Part shown: positions 1-12,500 of the stretch, in pieces
Position numbering within the stretch: position 1 is the stretch's first letter
Layout: each line of letters begins with the position of its first letter
Origin: Patagioenas fasciata
Taxonomy: Eukaryota; Chordata; Aves; Columbiformes; Columbidae
DNA: 64,000 bases
Reading direction: 5' to 3'
Assembly: GCF_037038585.1 (NCBI RefSeq)
Contig: NC_092524.1
Coordinates: 45,593,001 to 45,657,000, forward strand
Notes under the pieces: model-generated
Databases searched by the model: none
What the model was told of the DNA's origin: nothing
The model's input: only the letters and a program-made list of their open reading frames with translations
Position numbers and translations under genes: made by a program

Positions 1-3000
1 GACATGGGTTACATAGTGGAGAATGATGTCATTATGTCTGCTCTTACAAAACAGTTAGATGCAGTAGCAGGTAACGGACAACTTCTTTAATATTTTATTT
101 CTTGCAGAGAGCTTTCCGTTACTTGCCTTCTGTTGCGTGTGCTAAGTTATGAGAGGGAGAAAGACAATTCATCTGACAAGTGATTCTGAGACACAGGCAG
201 CTTCTTGAATTGGGGGGGAGGGAGAAATCTGTCTTCCAAACGCTACACAGCAAGAAAGCAGTTGCATATGTAGTTCTCCAGAACATAGTTTCTCCAAAAA
301 TAGACTTAATGAAAAGATCTATAGCTTTCTATCCAGAGCAGACCTTGCAGTGACAAAGGGTTGGCCAGATCTGTTCTTTCAGGGTGCCTTGGGAACTGTA
401 GGGTCAGCTCTTAGGGTGCCATTAAGACATGCGGCCTTTGCTCTTGTAGTGATGTTTCCTTTTTTTATTTCTGTGTCATGCTGTGACTGCGGTACTTTGT
501 GTTCCCATCAGACCGGGTGGAGGTTTTCTACGGGAGCAGAGCAGTCGGGTATACCTGGCCCCTTCCCACTCACAGCTGTGACACAAGCCCTTGGGTCCAA
601 ATTGAGTTAGCTGATGGACGCAGACTTCAGACCAAACTGCTGGTAACTAAACTTTTTATTTCTGTTGATCAGGCATCATCTTTCACCCAAGTCCTTTCCA
701 CTGGATTTGGTTCTGATTCCGTGTGTGCCGCTCCACCCACGTGGACGGCTTGAGTGAGGTGAGTGGCTAACTCTGTCAGAGATGCTATGTGATGCGGTGT
801 GCAGCCTTTTCCGTATCTGATGCAAGAAGGCTGTACTGAGTTGGACAAGAGCAGAATGGGCCCCCTTTTCTGTTTTTTGGGGAATTTTTTTTGTGAATAA
901 ACAAAAAATGCATACATGCAGGCTGAGTTTTGTAGACTGGAATAGTGGCTTTCTTAGGAGCTGCTGAAGAGGTTGCTTTGTATCTCTTTGTTTTGCAGAT
1001 TGGTGCAGATGGTCATAACTCTGTAGTCCGGAAGGAAGCAGAAATTAAGAACATTGAGCATCGGTACGACCAGTCAGCTGTTGTGGCAACTCTTCATTTG
1101 TCTGAGGTGATATTCTGCTAATTGACTCTTCCGTAAACAGTAGAACAGCTTAAGAAGGTGATCCAGGTTACTAGTTTGTCCATTTGCTTCTTTCCACTGT
1201 AGGCCACAGACAATAATGTAGCGTGGCAGAGGTTCCTTCCCACAGGGCCAATTGCACTTCTTCCGGTAAGATGACTCGTGGTCTCTGTAGTTCCTTTTTG
1301 TTTGGTTGGTTGTGGTTTTTTGTTTAGTTGGTTGTGGTTCTTTTGGTTTTTTGTTTGTTTGTTTTTAGTTTTTAGCCTGTTTTCTAATAACTTTGCTTCT
1401 GTTTGTACCTTTCTGTGTTGGTTCTGTCTCTTAAGAATTTGTCCATCTCCCCATGACTTTTCAGTTATTGCGTTTGTTTTCCCCTCTTGCCCTTGCACTT
1501 TATCCTTGGTATTTCCCACTTGTAGAAAGTTGGATTGGAAGAGTAAGGTGCAGAGGGACTGGTGTGGGGCAGGGCAGTGGGGAAATCTTTGCACTGATAG
1601 TTTATTTTTGCTTCTTATGATACTTACTCTTGACATTCTCTTAAACTAGCTGTCTGACACTGCCAGCTCTCTGGTCTGGTCTACATCTCATGAACATGCA
1701 TCAGAACTTCTTGCTATGGATGAGGAAAGTTTTGTGGATAGCATCAACTCTGCCTTTGTGAGTATCAGCCTTGCGATGGGTATGAAGCTCTGTTGTAATG
1801 ATGAGAAATATAGCGGAACCCTACAGCTGAAAGGATAGTCATGGGAGAGGTAGATTCCCAAGTTCCTTCCTCTGGCGAGGGTGATATTAAAAAGGCACTT
1901 AGCAAAGAAAGGTTGACTCCTTGGGACTGACTTAGGTTAGTTCTGAAAGTCACAGAAGAAGTGGGAATAAATTTCCAAACAGTGGGAAGGGTAAGCTTAT
2001 CCTAGCTGGAAACTTTTATGTCCTGAAATGATGAAGATAGTTTATTCTACTGCATAATTTTGTCCAGGTGATTAAAATTCAGTATTTGGAGCTTATTCAG
2101 ATTTTTTTTTCAACTAGGTTCTTTTATATGTCTAATTCAATTTAACATCTGAAGATCTGTTTGTTTTTTTCAGTGGAGCAATGTAAACCACACTGACTTC
2201 ATTGATACTGCGGGGGCCATGTTTCGATCTGCTATTTCCCTCCTGAAACCCTCAGGAACTGCTGTCCGTCAGCTGCCCCCGAGCGTGGCTAAAGTAGATC
2301 CAGAGAGCCGAGCCACGTTCCCTCTCGGAATGGGGCATGCGACAGAGTACGTCCACCACCGTGTGGCTCTTATTGGGTAAGGTCCCCAGTGGTAGCCCTT
2401 GTGTGAGTGGGTGGTGTGTGGTTAGAAATGATGCGAGTATAGCGACTTCTGATCAACAAATTAGATGGTTAGAAGTAATTTATAGTTTCTGTTTGACTTT
2501 ATCCAGGCCTGGTTTGCACCATGTGCTCTTGTACCAACAAAGTCCTGTATAAGTAGCTCTCTGTCCATTGTGTGTGCTTGCTGTTTACATTGTGAGATAA
2601 TTATTTCCCTTTTCTGGTTTATGTTCAGTGAAACAATCCTGTATCTCATGCTGGACCTGTACTTCCACAAACACTGGAGCAGCCATTCTGTGTGCCAGTC
2701 TGAGTTTTAAACTCACCATTCTTGAACATAAATGTCAAAGGGATGTCATAGGCTCTTGTAGGGTGGTCTATAGAAATAGGAAAATATCTCATCTTTTACA
2801 TTCTAAGGTTGCATGGGCTTTTTTCTCCACCACAGCTGCAATCAATGCACTGGTAGCTCATAGTAATTCCCACATGCCATATTACACTGCAGATACTTTT
2901 TGTCTTTCCTGCTTGTGAGCCACTCTGCTTGGCAGCACTCTGTGCTTTATAGCTTGTTGAAGTGCATGATCTTACATTTCATACCCAGAAATAATTTCAT

Positions 3001-5329
3001 TTCTTTAAGACTCCCTTATCAGTGTCTGGCTTTGTCCTTTATAGATACATCTGCTCATAAAATAATTTGATTTTGGTTTTATTCAATAATGTCCCACTTT
3101 GCCTTTGTATTCATGATGTCTGTCTACTTTGTGTTCATGAAATGTGCTAGTGAGGTAGCTCCTGTTGTGCTGAATTCACTTACAAAAACACTAAGGCCTG
3201 TTCCACATGTGATCTGAGAGAGGACTTTGGCTAGTCACCTCTTTATAATTTTTCCTTTCAGAACTGCTTTTTGTTATCTCCTCTTTGTCTTGCTTCTTAC
3301 AACTGGAGAGGCAGGCAGGTAGTTCAGCATAGCATGCAAGGAGGTACTGGGTAAAGCACATGTGCTGCTGTAAGGTGGTGTTCATTGCGAAGAGGCGAGG
3401 AGTGCTATACTGATCCTGTCTGGAGTTTGTCAGCTGTTACAGCTTTCTTCAAAAAGGAATGTAAATTTCTGTCTTCTCTTCCTCCAGGGATGCAGCACAC
3501 AGAGTCCACCCACTTGCAGGACAAGGTGCAAACCTGGGCTTTGGTGATATTGCATGTTTAGCTCATCACCTCAGTGCAGCCGCTTTCAATGGGAGCGATC
3601 TGGGTAAGAATCCAGGACAATGAAGGGGCAGTAAGAGACTGATTAGTCTTACAGGCCTTCACTGCTAACAGCAGGACAAGCATTACCTCTCATTACCTCT
3701 ACCTGCTGGCTCGTGTTTGAAAGGCACAAGCCCCTCTGAAGCAAAACTGTTCTGATGCACATTGGCCGTGGAGCAGTTATGGATGCCTTTCCATCCCACA
3801 AATCTGGAAGCTGCTTTAAAACAAAAAGAAGGTTCTGCAGGATGGTAGTTGAAGAGGTGGTGAGATGAAGAGCACTACCTTGTGGAAGGAGGCCTTTATT
3901 AAGATGGACCATTTCTCTGTCTTGTGTTTTCAGTTGTCAGTGGAGAGTGGAGACTGCTATATAGATAAGCTGCACAATTGTTTGTGGCAAGTCAGTTTTA
4001 ATAGGAGCACTCAATTATCTCTTCCAGGCTCTTTAAAACATCTCCTAAAGTTTGAGACAGAACGGCAGAGGCACAATGTCTCCTTGATAGCTGCCATTGA
4101 TGTGCTCAAGAGGCTTTACTCCACGAGGCTGGCTCCTTTGGTGTTGCTGAGGACATGGGGATTGCAAGCAACAAATGCCCTGCCTCCTCTGAAAGTAAGA
4201 ATCTCACTGTAGTGGGGGCCCTGGGAAGAGTGTGGAACTATTCTTGAAACACACACAAGTTGTGAAGATTTTTTTTCTTTAAAATTAAGCATTTTTGGCT
4301 GGAAAATGCTGCTTATGAGGTTTTGTGTCCTGAATAAGCCTGAGAAGTTCCTGTGTTGAAACTGACAGCTCAGACATAACTAGCTTGTCTTGCAGCACAA
4401 GGGAAAATAAGGATCTAAGTGTGTGTTCTGTATCAGTAGTTAGATGTTAGAAGTCATTGGCTTTATTTTGCTATGGCATAAAAATGTGGAACCTTGAACT
4501 GTATTCCAGAAATGCATTACAAAAAACCAGCCCTACAGAAACACATCTTCAGCAAGAATAAGATGTCGGGTGACTTGACAGATGTGGTGTGCAGCTCAGA
4601 TGGCTGTTTCTGTACTGTTTTGCCTTGTTAAATTGTTCCCTTGTGGCAGAAGTGCAAGTCTCAAATGGAAGTTACCTGAGAAAGGCAGGGGTGAGGAGGT
4701 TCAGTCTTAAACAGACACTCTCTTTCCAGCCTGCCTGAAGTCTGCACCATCTTAACCTGGTTGCTGGATTGTCATGAGGTTCCTTGAGCCACCTGCTCTC
4801 TAAGCTCCCAAGCACCCTCCAAGCAGAATCCTCATTTCTGGATTTGAATGCTTTATTCCACAAATCATCTAACCTTATTCCAGTTAAACACAGGTGGCCT
4901 GTTTCCTTTGTGGTAGAGTCATGGTTGAGACACTACATGAGTTGAGGAGCAGTCGATTGCTCAGTAGTAGCTGCCGCTGACAACACTGCTGCTTCAGTGC
5001 TCAGATTTTTTTTTTTTTTTTCTGTTTCTCTGTTTAAAGCAGAAAACCAAATGAAGACTGCTTTTTCTGAGCACAGAACCTGTTGTTAACACCTGTTTTG
5101 TGCAGCTTGACAGGGAAAGGAATGCTGCAACTTCTTCAGTTTTCTAGCATACAGGGATGGGTGCTCTGCACTTCGCTAGAAAGACCAACAAAGAACTGTT
5201 GTTCATATATTTAAAAAGGAACATGTCTACAGCTGCTTTCTAGAATGTATGCTTACTACCAGTTTACAAATCACTTATCTTTTTATTTCCCATTTTTAGG
5301 AGCAAATCATGGCTTTTGCCAGCAAGTGA
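1..5329 (+). CDS. COQ6: Ubiquinone biosynthesis monooxygenase COQ6, 3' part (start off window)
   Basis: FAD-dependent hydroxylase of coenzyme Q synthesis (C5 ring hydroxylation), working on the matrix side of the mitochondrial inner membrane. Nine exons: 1-70, 512-642, 999-1106, 1203-1265, 1650-1757, 2174-2376, 3488-3603, 4028-4194, 5300-5329 (TGA). All introns are GT-AG and all phases join, giving about 331 residues; compared with the human protein of about 468, roughly the first 120-135 are missing because the window begins inside the gene. Family marks seen: DMGYIVEND at the left edge, the FAD/NAD motif IGADGHNS (exon 3), [14 protein letters not shown], and the second FAD motif [14 protein letters not shown] followed by GFGD (exons 6-7). 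The C-terminus QIMAFASK is identical to the human end as I remember it. Nothing is broken. It converges on ENTPD5. Confidence 0.96.
2620..3110 (-). repeat. Degraded CR1/L3-type LINE fragment in COQ6 intron 6
   Basis: The + strand reads like the antisense of the 3' part of a CR1/L3 element. Around 2805-2870 there is a GCATGGGCTTTTTTC-like stretch followed by 'GCTGCAATC..GCACTGGTAGCTCATA'. Near 2966-3000 there is a 'GCATGATCTTACATTTCATA' word. Both resemble the order and wording of old CR1/L3 copies. The match is diverged and judged by eye, so the element looks ancient and its edges are approximate. Confidence 0.45.
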
Positions 5330-5455
5330 TCGGTTGTCAGTTTGGAACAGCAGCTTGCCAGGGAATGCATTGCCCTTGAAAGGACTGGGACTGACCTGAT
5401 TCTTTGAATTGTGCTATTTTAATTTAACAATAAAACTGAGGGATTGAGCTGTGTA
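5330..5455 (+). terminator. COQ6: COQ6 3' UTR and poly(A) signal
   Basis: A canonical AATAAA lies at 5429-5434, 100 bases after the stop codon. It implies a short 3' UTR ending near 5450. The cleavage site itself is inferred. Confidence 0.75.
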
Positions 5456-6194
5456 TTACATCATCCACTGGTTTGTGCAAAAATTGTCTCATCTGCTCTC
5501 CTCGAGGATTTGTGGTCTCTCCCTGTAGTACCATGATGTCTTCAGCCACAGAACTATCTGTACAAAGTGCTTTTAATTTTGGCCTTTTGAATTGAAGACG
5601 GAGGTGGAAACAGCGGTCTTTTGGCAAACACAGTGCTGAATTTTGGCAGCTACAGTTTCTGCTGCTTAATTATTTCATTTTTTTCTGATATGATTTCTAG
5701 AGCTGTAGTGTCACTCTGGCTTCCTAGCACTTTCTGGACTCAGAAAGGAGGGGTAGCTTTCAGTAGAGAGCCAACTCGTGATGACAGATATGCCTTAAAA
5801 CTGATTTGTCTCTTTGACCCTTTTCCCTACCAGTCTTAAGGGCTCTGTGAAAAAGAAATGCAAGACAACAATAATGTCTAGGAAAGAAAACTGCACCACA
5901 ACATCTTGAACACTGTTAAAAATGCTTTAATTACTAAAATAGATATTCAAGATACTCTGTCTTAGGTTCCAAACACCAGCCTCTGCATTAGACATTTGAC
6001 ACTCGCAACATTAAGTGAGCACTGCCTGTGGGCAAGATTTACACATATGGTTAACCACTCCTGGGAATTAACAGCAGAAAGAATGAAACATAAGGTTTGA
6101 ACTGAAAGCCATTACTTGTGCTTCTTCAGTCACTCATATCAGGCAGTTCCTGTTAGAGACCAGCTAAAAGATGTTAGGAAGGAGGAGATAAAAA
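5456..6194. other. Intergenic gap between COQ6 and ENTPD5 3' ends
   Basis: Apart from a possible ATTAAA on the minus strand (5931-5926), I see no exon or clear repeat here. The two genes converge across this gap. Confidence 0.5.
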
Positions 6195-9100
6195 TCAAGG
6201 CTGCAAGTAGAACTCTTTTATTAACAGGCTCCTGAGTCTTTAGTTATGCTAATAAATAATCCCATTGCACTAGGGTAAGTGTGAGGACTCAACTGGCTTC
6301 TCTAGATCCCCCACCCACCTTGAGTAGCTCAGACGTAAACAGCAGTGGTTCAATTCTGCAATTTCTCGCAAAAGAAACCTTTAGCTGAGTTTTTGTTTCT
6401 CTTGTGACTGCAGAATCAGGCCCCTGGTAGAGAGCAGCAGTTATGCTTCAGTGAATGAATTGTGCCACTGACCAAGGAAGGCCCTGAGCATTCAGATTTC
6501 ATGCAACTTTGGTGCTGGGAAGCAGATGCTCCCACCTAGCATTTGTAGTACCAGAGTCTGAGGCAAAGAATGCAGAAAATAAACTTCCTCTGCAGGCTAC
6601 CCGTCTTGTTCTAGAGCACCCTCCCTTCAGACAAAACCCAGCCCCACAGTACTCCTCGGGGCCAGCGTCTGTGCAGTTGGCAGATATGCTGCTGCTGGTT
6701 GTTCCTTACACATCACATCCCACCTTTCTGTCCTGTTTCAAATACAGCCTCACTGCTTATGCCTTGTAGCCCCAAGATGTGGTAAGAGTTTGTCATAGCA
6801 CTGGCTCAGACTGAGACTTTTGGATCATTAAATTACCTAGTTCTCAGGAGTCATGCAGCCTGGCTAGTAACCACTGCATCCTACTCTGTGCTCTTTGAGA
6901 ATATGAATGTGAATGCAGTTGTTCAGTGAAGACAAAATGAATGTGTTCATTGTGCAGACCAGACCATATACCAAGTTTTGCCAAACACTAGGAAGGAGAG
7001 TAAGAAATATTTGTGGTTGAGAAGAGGCCACAACAACTTTCTTCATGTTCAAACAGAAGCTCCTAGTGAGGAAGGGACAGAACTTTGATGTGACACTGAG
7101 GAATCTCCCAACATGGATCTCAAAACAGCTTATGGTAAGGGATAGGACAGGTAGGATGAGCAGATAATATGTGAAAGAAACAGCCTGAATTTACAGCAAG
7201 GTCTCAGTGGTGGGACAAGTCCAGTTAGCTCCATCCCCAGCCCTTGGACTCTTGTTGCTGACTGAACTTGTTCAATCAAAAGCACACCTTGCACCCTGGT
7301 GCTGTAAAACCTGAGATGTGAGAAGGGGTAGCTTAGTCAGCCACAGTCAAACTTACGCTGCTAACTAGAGGAAGTGGACTAATGTTCACAGTAAGGCAAA
7401 TTTCTAAGTCTCTGAAAAGACTTTTAAGTCTGCTTGAAATGATTAGTGAGGGCCTGAGTGTGCTACTTCCTCCCCTTCCTGGCAATTACCAATTATTTTC
7501 AAATCCACTTTGCAGAGAAGGTAGCGTGAAGTCTTTGGTTTTACGGAAGTGGGAAAGGTGTGTCATAGCAAAGCGGTAAGGGCCTGACAGGAAAGTGTTC
7601 ATCGCAAGAGATTAGTGGATAAAAGCCTTCCTTAGTCATGCGAGTAACACCTGTCTTCTTTTGAGTGGGGTAAATTCATCTTGATGTTACACATTCCATG
7701 GTGAGTAGAAGATATTACAGTTTTGCTAAACAGGAGCAAAGAGATGAGCTAGATGCCAACTATTTCATGGGGTGGAAAAAGTTGTCTCTACAGCTGTTTC
7801 TATTTAGGACAATGCAAGGTCTGCACTCGAAGCTTGAAGGTATTTGAGCCATCTTGGTTTTCTTTACAGCCAATTAAACAAGAAAACCAGGATTCTACAG
7901 GCCAGCTTTCTAGCCTATCTGACAAGATGCTTTATTTAATATATTGACCTTCCATTGCTTCTATGTGTTTGGTGTGAACGATGGCAAAATCCACTTAAAA
8001 TTGTTACTCAAGAAGCTTTGTACTATCCTGACAGAACTCCTGGGCTTCCTCAACAGCTGCAACCCCTTCATTGGATGCACTATTCCTAAAGCCCTGCTGT
8101 ATATAATAAATATAATTCCAGAGCAATGCAGGGCTGCATACATATGGGTCCAACTGCACCATACTGAATTAGAGACAATTTTAAATGGGCAATGGATAAG
8201 CAAACAAGGGATAAGAAAGCAAAGCCACCTCTGTTCTTGCTCTCCCTCTGTTTCTGATGCTAATGTCACTCCCCCTATTTTTATCTATTAAGCAACTGAA
8301 AAAACTTGTTTCACCACAGCTCTGCATTCAGAGGTGGTTCCTGAGGAGAACGCAGGAAGCAATAAGTCCACACGTTCAAATAGGAAACCACACCTTAGAG
8401 CTCACTCTGACAAAACAAGCAGTGGTGTTCTAACAGCTTGCTGGCCCAGCAGCTCTCCCAGGCTGTGCAGTGCTTATTTCCCTTGTGCTAGTGCTACAGT
8501 CGACTCTGGTGAGCTGATTTAACTCAAGCTTGGTGTCGTGAATGAGTTCACTGAAGAACCTGGGGAGCACCAGCATCAGAGGAAAGGCAGCTGTGGGAGC
8601 ACCCTGCTGAGAGCAGAGAAATGAAACTGCCTCTCGCAGCAAAGTGAGCTCTTGGATCAGCCATTTCAGCTGGCTGCACCCTTCAAGTCCTCATGGGTGT
8701 AATGTGACAAGCATTTCTTTCGGCAGTGGAGTTTAAATTGCTGGCAGTGCTGTCTAGTTGTGCCAACACAATGTGTTACAACTACATGAATCACGTTATC
8801 AGGTCTGGTAGCCAGATGCATGGTATAGCGGCATCAACCTGTAAAAGGCAGCAAAACGAACACCAACAGCCAGGCGCACATTCTGCTTAGGAAACAACTG
8901 CTGCCTAAAGAAATGCCTGGTATGTTATAACCCACATTTTAGCCAACACTTTTGCCAAAACCATGCCCAAAGTGTGCTTGTAGCAGGCCCCTTGAAAGGC
9001 TGGAGTCTTTGCAATGTATTAGCTAACAGCTGGGTACTTGGAATGCTGAGGCTGGAAGCATCCAGAGGCGCTCACTTTTCTCTGAATGACTTGATGCCAT

Positions 9101-9525
9101 CTTAAATTTCTGTATTTAACATCTCATGAGCAAACGTCAGTTATGTATGTTTAAAATAAAAGGGGAAGGGGAAATCACATGTCTGTAGTCTACCACCACA
9201 TGCCAGATACTCTGTGCTTCTAGCAATGGGATGCTCTACAATGTGCTGGTGAAAGCCGGCTTTGAGCCCCTTGCAGATACTCTGCTGGAGTTTAGGCCTC
9301 TTGACTTTCAGAAGGCAGCTTCTGGATCATTTATGGCAATCACAACTATAAATCATATTGCGGCAACTCTCATTATGCACGGTGCCTATCCTGCATGAAG
9401 ATCTGTTCTATAGCTTTGGTCCATGTTCTGCTCTGTGACCAGCTCCAGCTGAACAACACACCTGGAGATTTCAATTCACTTTCTTAGCCTTTCAGAAATG
9501 CTGAAGTCCACAGGAATGACACGGC
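6195..9525 (-). other. ENTPD5: Probable ENTPD5 3' UTR
   Basis: No coding exon is visible downstream of the ENTPD5 stop. Minus-strand AATAAA signals occur at 7936-7931 and 6222-6217. The second would give a 3' UTR of about 3.3 kb, plausible because human ENTPD5 mRNA also has a long 3' UTR. Which signal is used cannot be told from sequence alone. Confidence 0.5.
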
Positions 9526-12500
9526 TCAGTGGGTTATCCCCAGAGACTGCAGCAGGTGAAAAGTAGCACCCAAAGTCCAGCTTGTCTCTATGTTGTTCAC
9601 TTTCTTTGTTAACTATAAAGGGAGAAAAATACGTTGTTGCTAACAGTTCTCTAAATTTGTATGTTGCACAGATGACAACAATTACACTAATGACCCTGGA
9701 AATGAACTAATGAATGTTGATTGATGAGAGAAATTTGGAAGCTGGCTTTGGGATTCAACTGTGTTTCTTACCTGTAAGAGTGTGTTGTCCCTAAATCCAA
9801 AACCTTCCTTTAGTAAAGCAGTGATGTAAGTGAGATCCATGCAGAGGAAAGGACTGGCTGAGTTGTACCTTTCCATGTTATCACAGACTAGAGATGGAAG
9901 AAAAAAAAAAAGGATATCTCAGCAAAATAAAGGAGTTTTTATCCATGTTATCCACTCAAGCCAAAGCCCCCTAAAACAACCCACCAACTTCTATTAATGG
10001 ATACATATGACACATTGTACATGCCACCCAACTGTTCTATAACACTGGAGAATAAACTGTGTAGCACTTCCAGTTTCTCTTAACTCTATCAGAAATACAG
10101 CTTTTATTACAGCAACATAATCCACACAGTTATCTTGAAGCCTGAATCTCTGTTCAACTGATAACTGGCAGGGCGAACGCAGCATCATTTGTCTTCCTTG
10201 CCTAGTCTCCAAAGATAGCTCCAGCAATGGACTCCACCTTCTAGGCTGGCAGCTTCTTTAATTTTTTTTCCAACCACATGTCAAAGGACATGAAAGAGGC
10301 TACTGCCCAACCAACCACTCACAGCAGCTAAGTCAAGGTGCCACAGTAAGTGTGGCAGTGACTCAGAAATGGATTTACACTAAGCGGCATCTTCTAGGCC
10401 TACTGTTACTGCCCTGTTCTACAAGCATCAAGAGCAGAGTTCATTTCTTTTAGGAAACTGATAAGCAGCAGCTTCCTACTATTGAAATGAGAAAGAGGAG
10501 TGTTAATTTAGGATCACAGAATTGATCTCCTGATGCTTTAAAGCTAAATAAATGGTTTGATGGTGTTTGTTAGATAACATCTTAGCTGCACCTTTGGAAA
10601 TAAGCTCTCTCAGTATCCAGGGGGAAAACAAACACCCCACACTTTAGAGCCTAATCCCCCTGTTCCAAACCATTTGGATTTCTACGGAAATTAAGTTTAA
10701 CTGAAAAATCATTAGATTTAGGTCATATTTTAGAAATAAGTCGTTCCTGTACTACATAATTCAGCATCTTGTGGTGACAAATATGGTCTACTAATCATCA
10801 CGAGGATGATCACAATTCAGAGGTAATGTCTTGCTCTGTAAGCTAAGGTTTCAGCCATCAATAGCATAGCAAGGCAGCAGCTCTTTTTTCACAGGAGGAG
10901 GTACAAAACCAGAACAAGCATTCACAAAAAAAGTCAGAGCAAGGGAAAGGAATGCAGAAGAGGCTGTCAGACTTAAGCTCTGCTCTCTCCTGTTAGAGAT
11001 TAAGAAGGATTTAAGGTGACACTTACAGAAGTCAGCATTGTTTTAAACTCAAGAGAGCTGCAGTTTGACAGCAGGAGCTCTTGATACAGCAAACTCTCTT
11101 TTGTACTTACATTCATGAACTATCACCTCCCTTCTCTCCTGAACACAACTGGGAAGCTGCTAATACTTTGTCTCCCCTCATTGCTCTATCAGTGCTAACA
11201 TGGCAAGGAAGGTGTAAATGGAGTAAGTTTAAACAAACTTTTTTCCAAAAGTCAAACTCACATTAGGTACTCCCTACAGACATTCACATTTTTGTTATTT
11301 TTCAAGCCCACCGGTTTCGGAAGTCTCACGACAATTACCTTCTTTGGCTTTTCTTTCAAAATCTTTAACCTCCAGAACACCTCCCCGTTCATAATCTGAA
11401 AAGGAAGAGGTGAGAAAACATCGTAATAAACTTGAAAGCATTTGTGTTCTATACCTAAGTTGTTCCTAGAGTGCAACTTGGTCATACTGGGCTAAGAGTG
11501 AGATCTGTTGGTAACAGAGGACAGAGCTGCAAGTATCACTGGAACTCAGAGCACAAGTCTCTTTTGCTGAACTCTGAACATCAAACTGCACTGACAGATA
11601 CACATTCCCTGAAGGCATTTCATGTATTTCTCAACACCGTTCCTCTTCACTGCTCCCCGTGGCTCCAGTCTCCAGGGTTCCTCTGTCTACCTTCTGGTTG
11701 ACATGCTCACACATAGTATGTTATCCCAAACCAATTTACCAATTAGGTTGGTGTCAACTGCACGGTCATAGTAATAGGAGAAAGCATAGAAGGAACTTCC
11801 ACGAATCTCATCTGGTTGGTGTAGTTTCCCTTTGACAACCTTGAGTACTTCCAAGTAGCAAGGCTTGAATCCTGTTTCTCCTGTCAGGACAAACACAGAC
11901 GGGGTGAGCCCAAGAGGCATATCCAGGTGATGGAAGAATCAGTGGCAATAGGATGAAAAAGGGAAGAAGCAGAAATGAAAGCATCAGAAAAGGTGAGAAG
12001 AGCTTATATATCCCTGCTGTAACCCATCATGGCACCTGCATGCAGGCAAGGACTCTAGATCGCTATCAAGTGGAACTGGTTAGAGCAGATCATAGCAATA
12101 TCTGAAAGGTGTGCTGAGCAAACTAGCAGTAGGTGCATGAAAAGCTTCCTCCACATCAGGCAAAACTCCCACTGTTATGTTCTGTGGTCTGCAGATCACA
12201 GAACATTTCATTTACTTTTGCTACCACCTGCTGGATAAAACCTTAATTTCCCTCCCCATCACATCATCATTTTATCAACCCACATACACCAAATCTGCAA
12301 GTCAGTTCTCATGTTTCCCTGTTGTAAAGCAGAGCAACACAATTCACCAAAGGAGTGTGTTCTAGGCACTGATGGCAGCAGCTTCACCCCCTGGATGCAG
12401 CATTAGGGATAGTATCTTATGAAAAAGTTCCACAAGTGAGATAGATACACTTTGGCCTACCAGTTATTGTACCCTAACATAGCCTGAGTTTTTGTACTTA

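Noticed and set aside
1282-1366. TG/T-rich tract in a COQ6 intron looking like a tandem repeat
   Set aside because: It is irregular low-complexity sequence without a stable unit.
5424-5627. Minus-strand open frame of 67 codons ending beside the COQ6 poly(A) signal, with a protein-like tail (KPVDDVIHSSIPQFYC)
   Set aside because: It starts at a non-ATG codon and has no recognisable homology or matching upstream exon. It is antisense to the COQ6 3' UTR and short enough to be chance.
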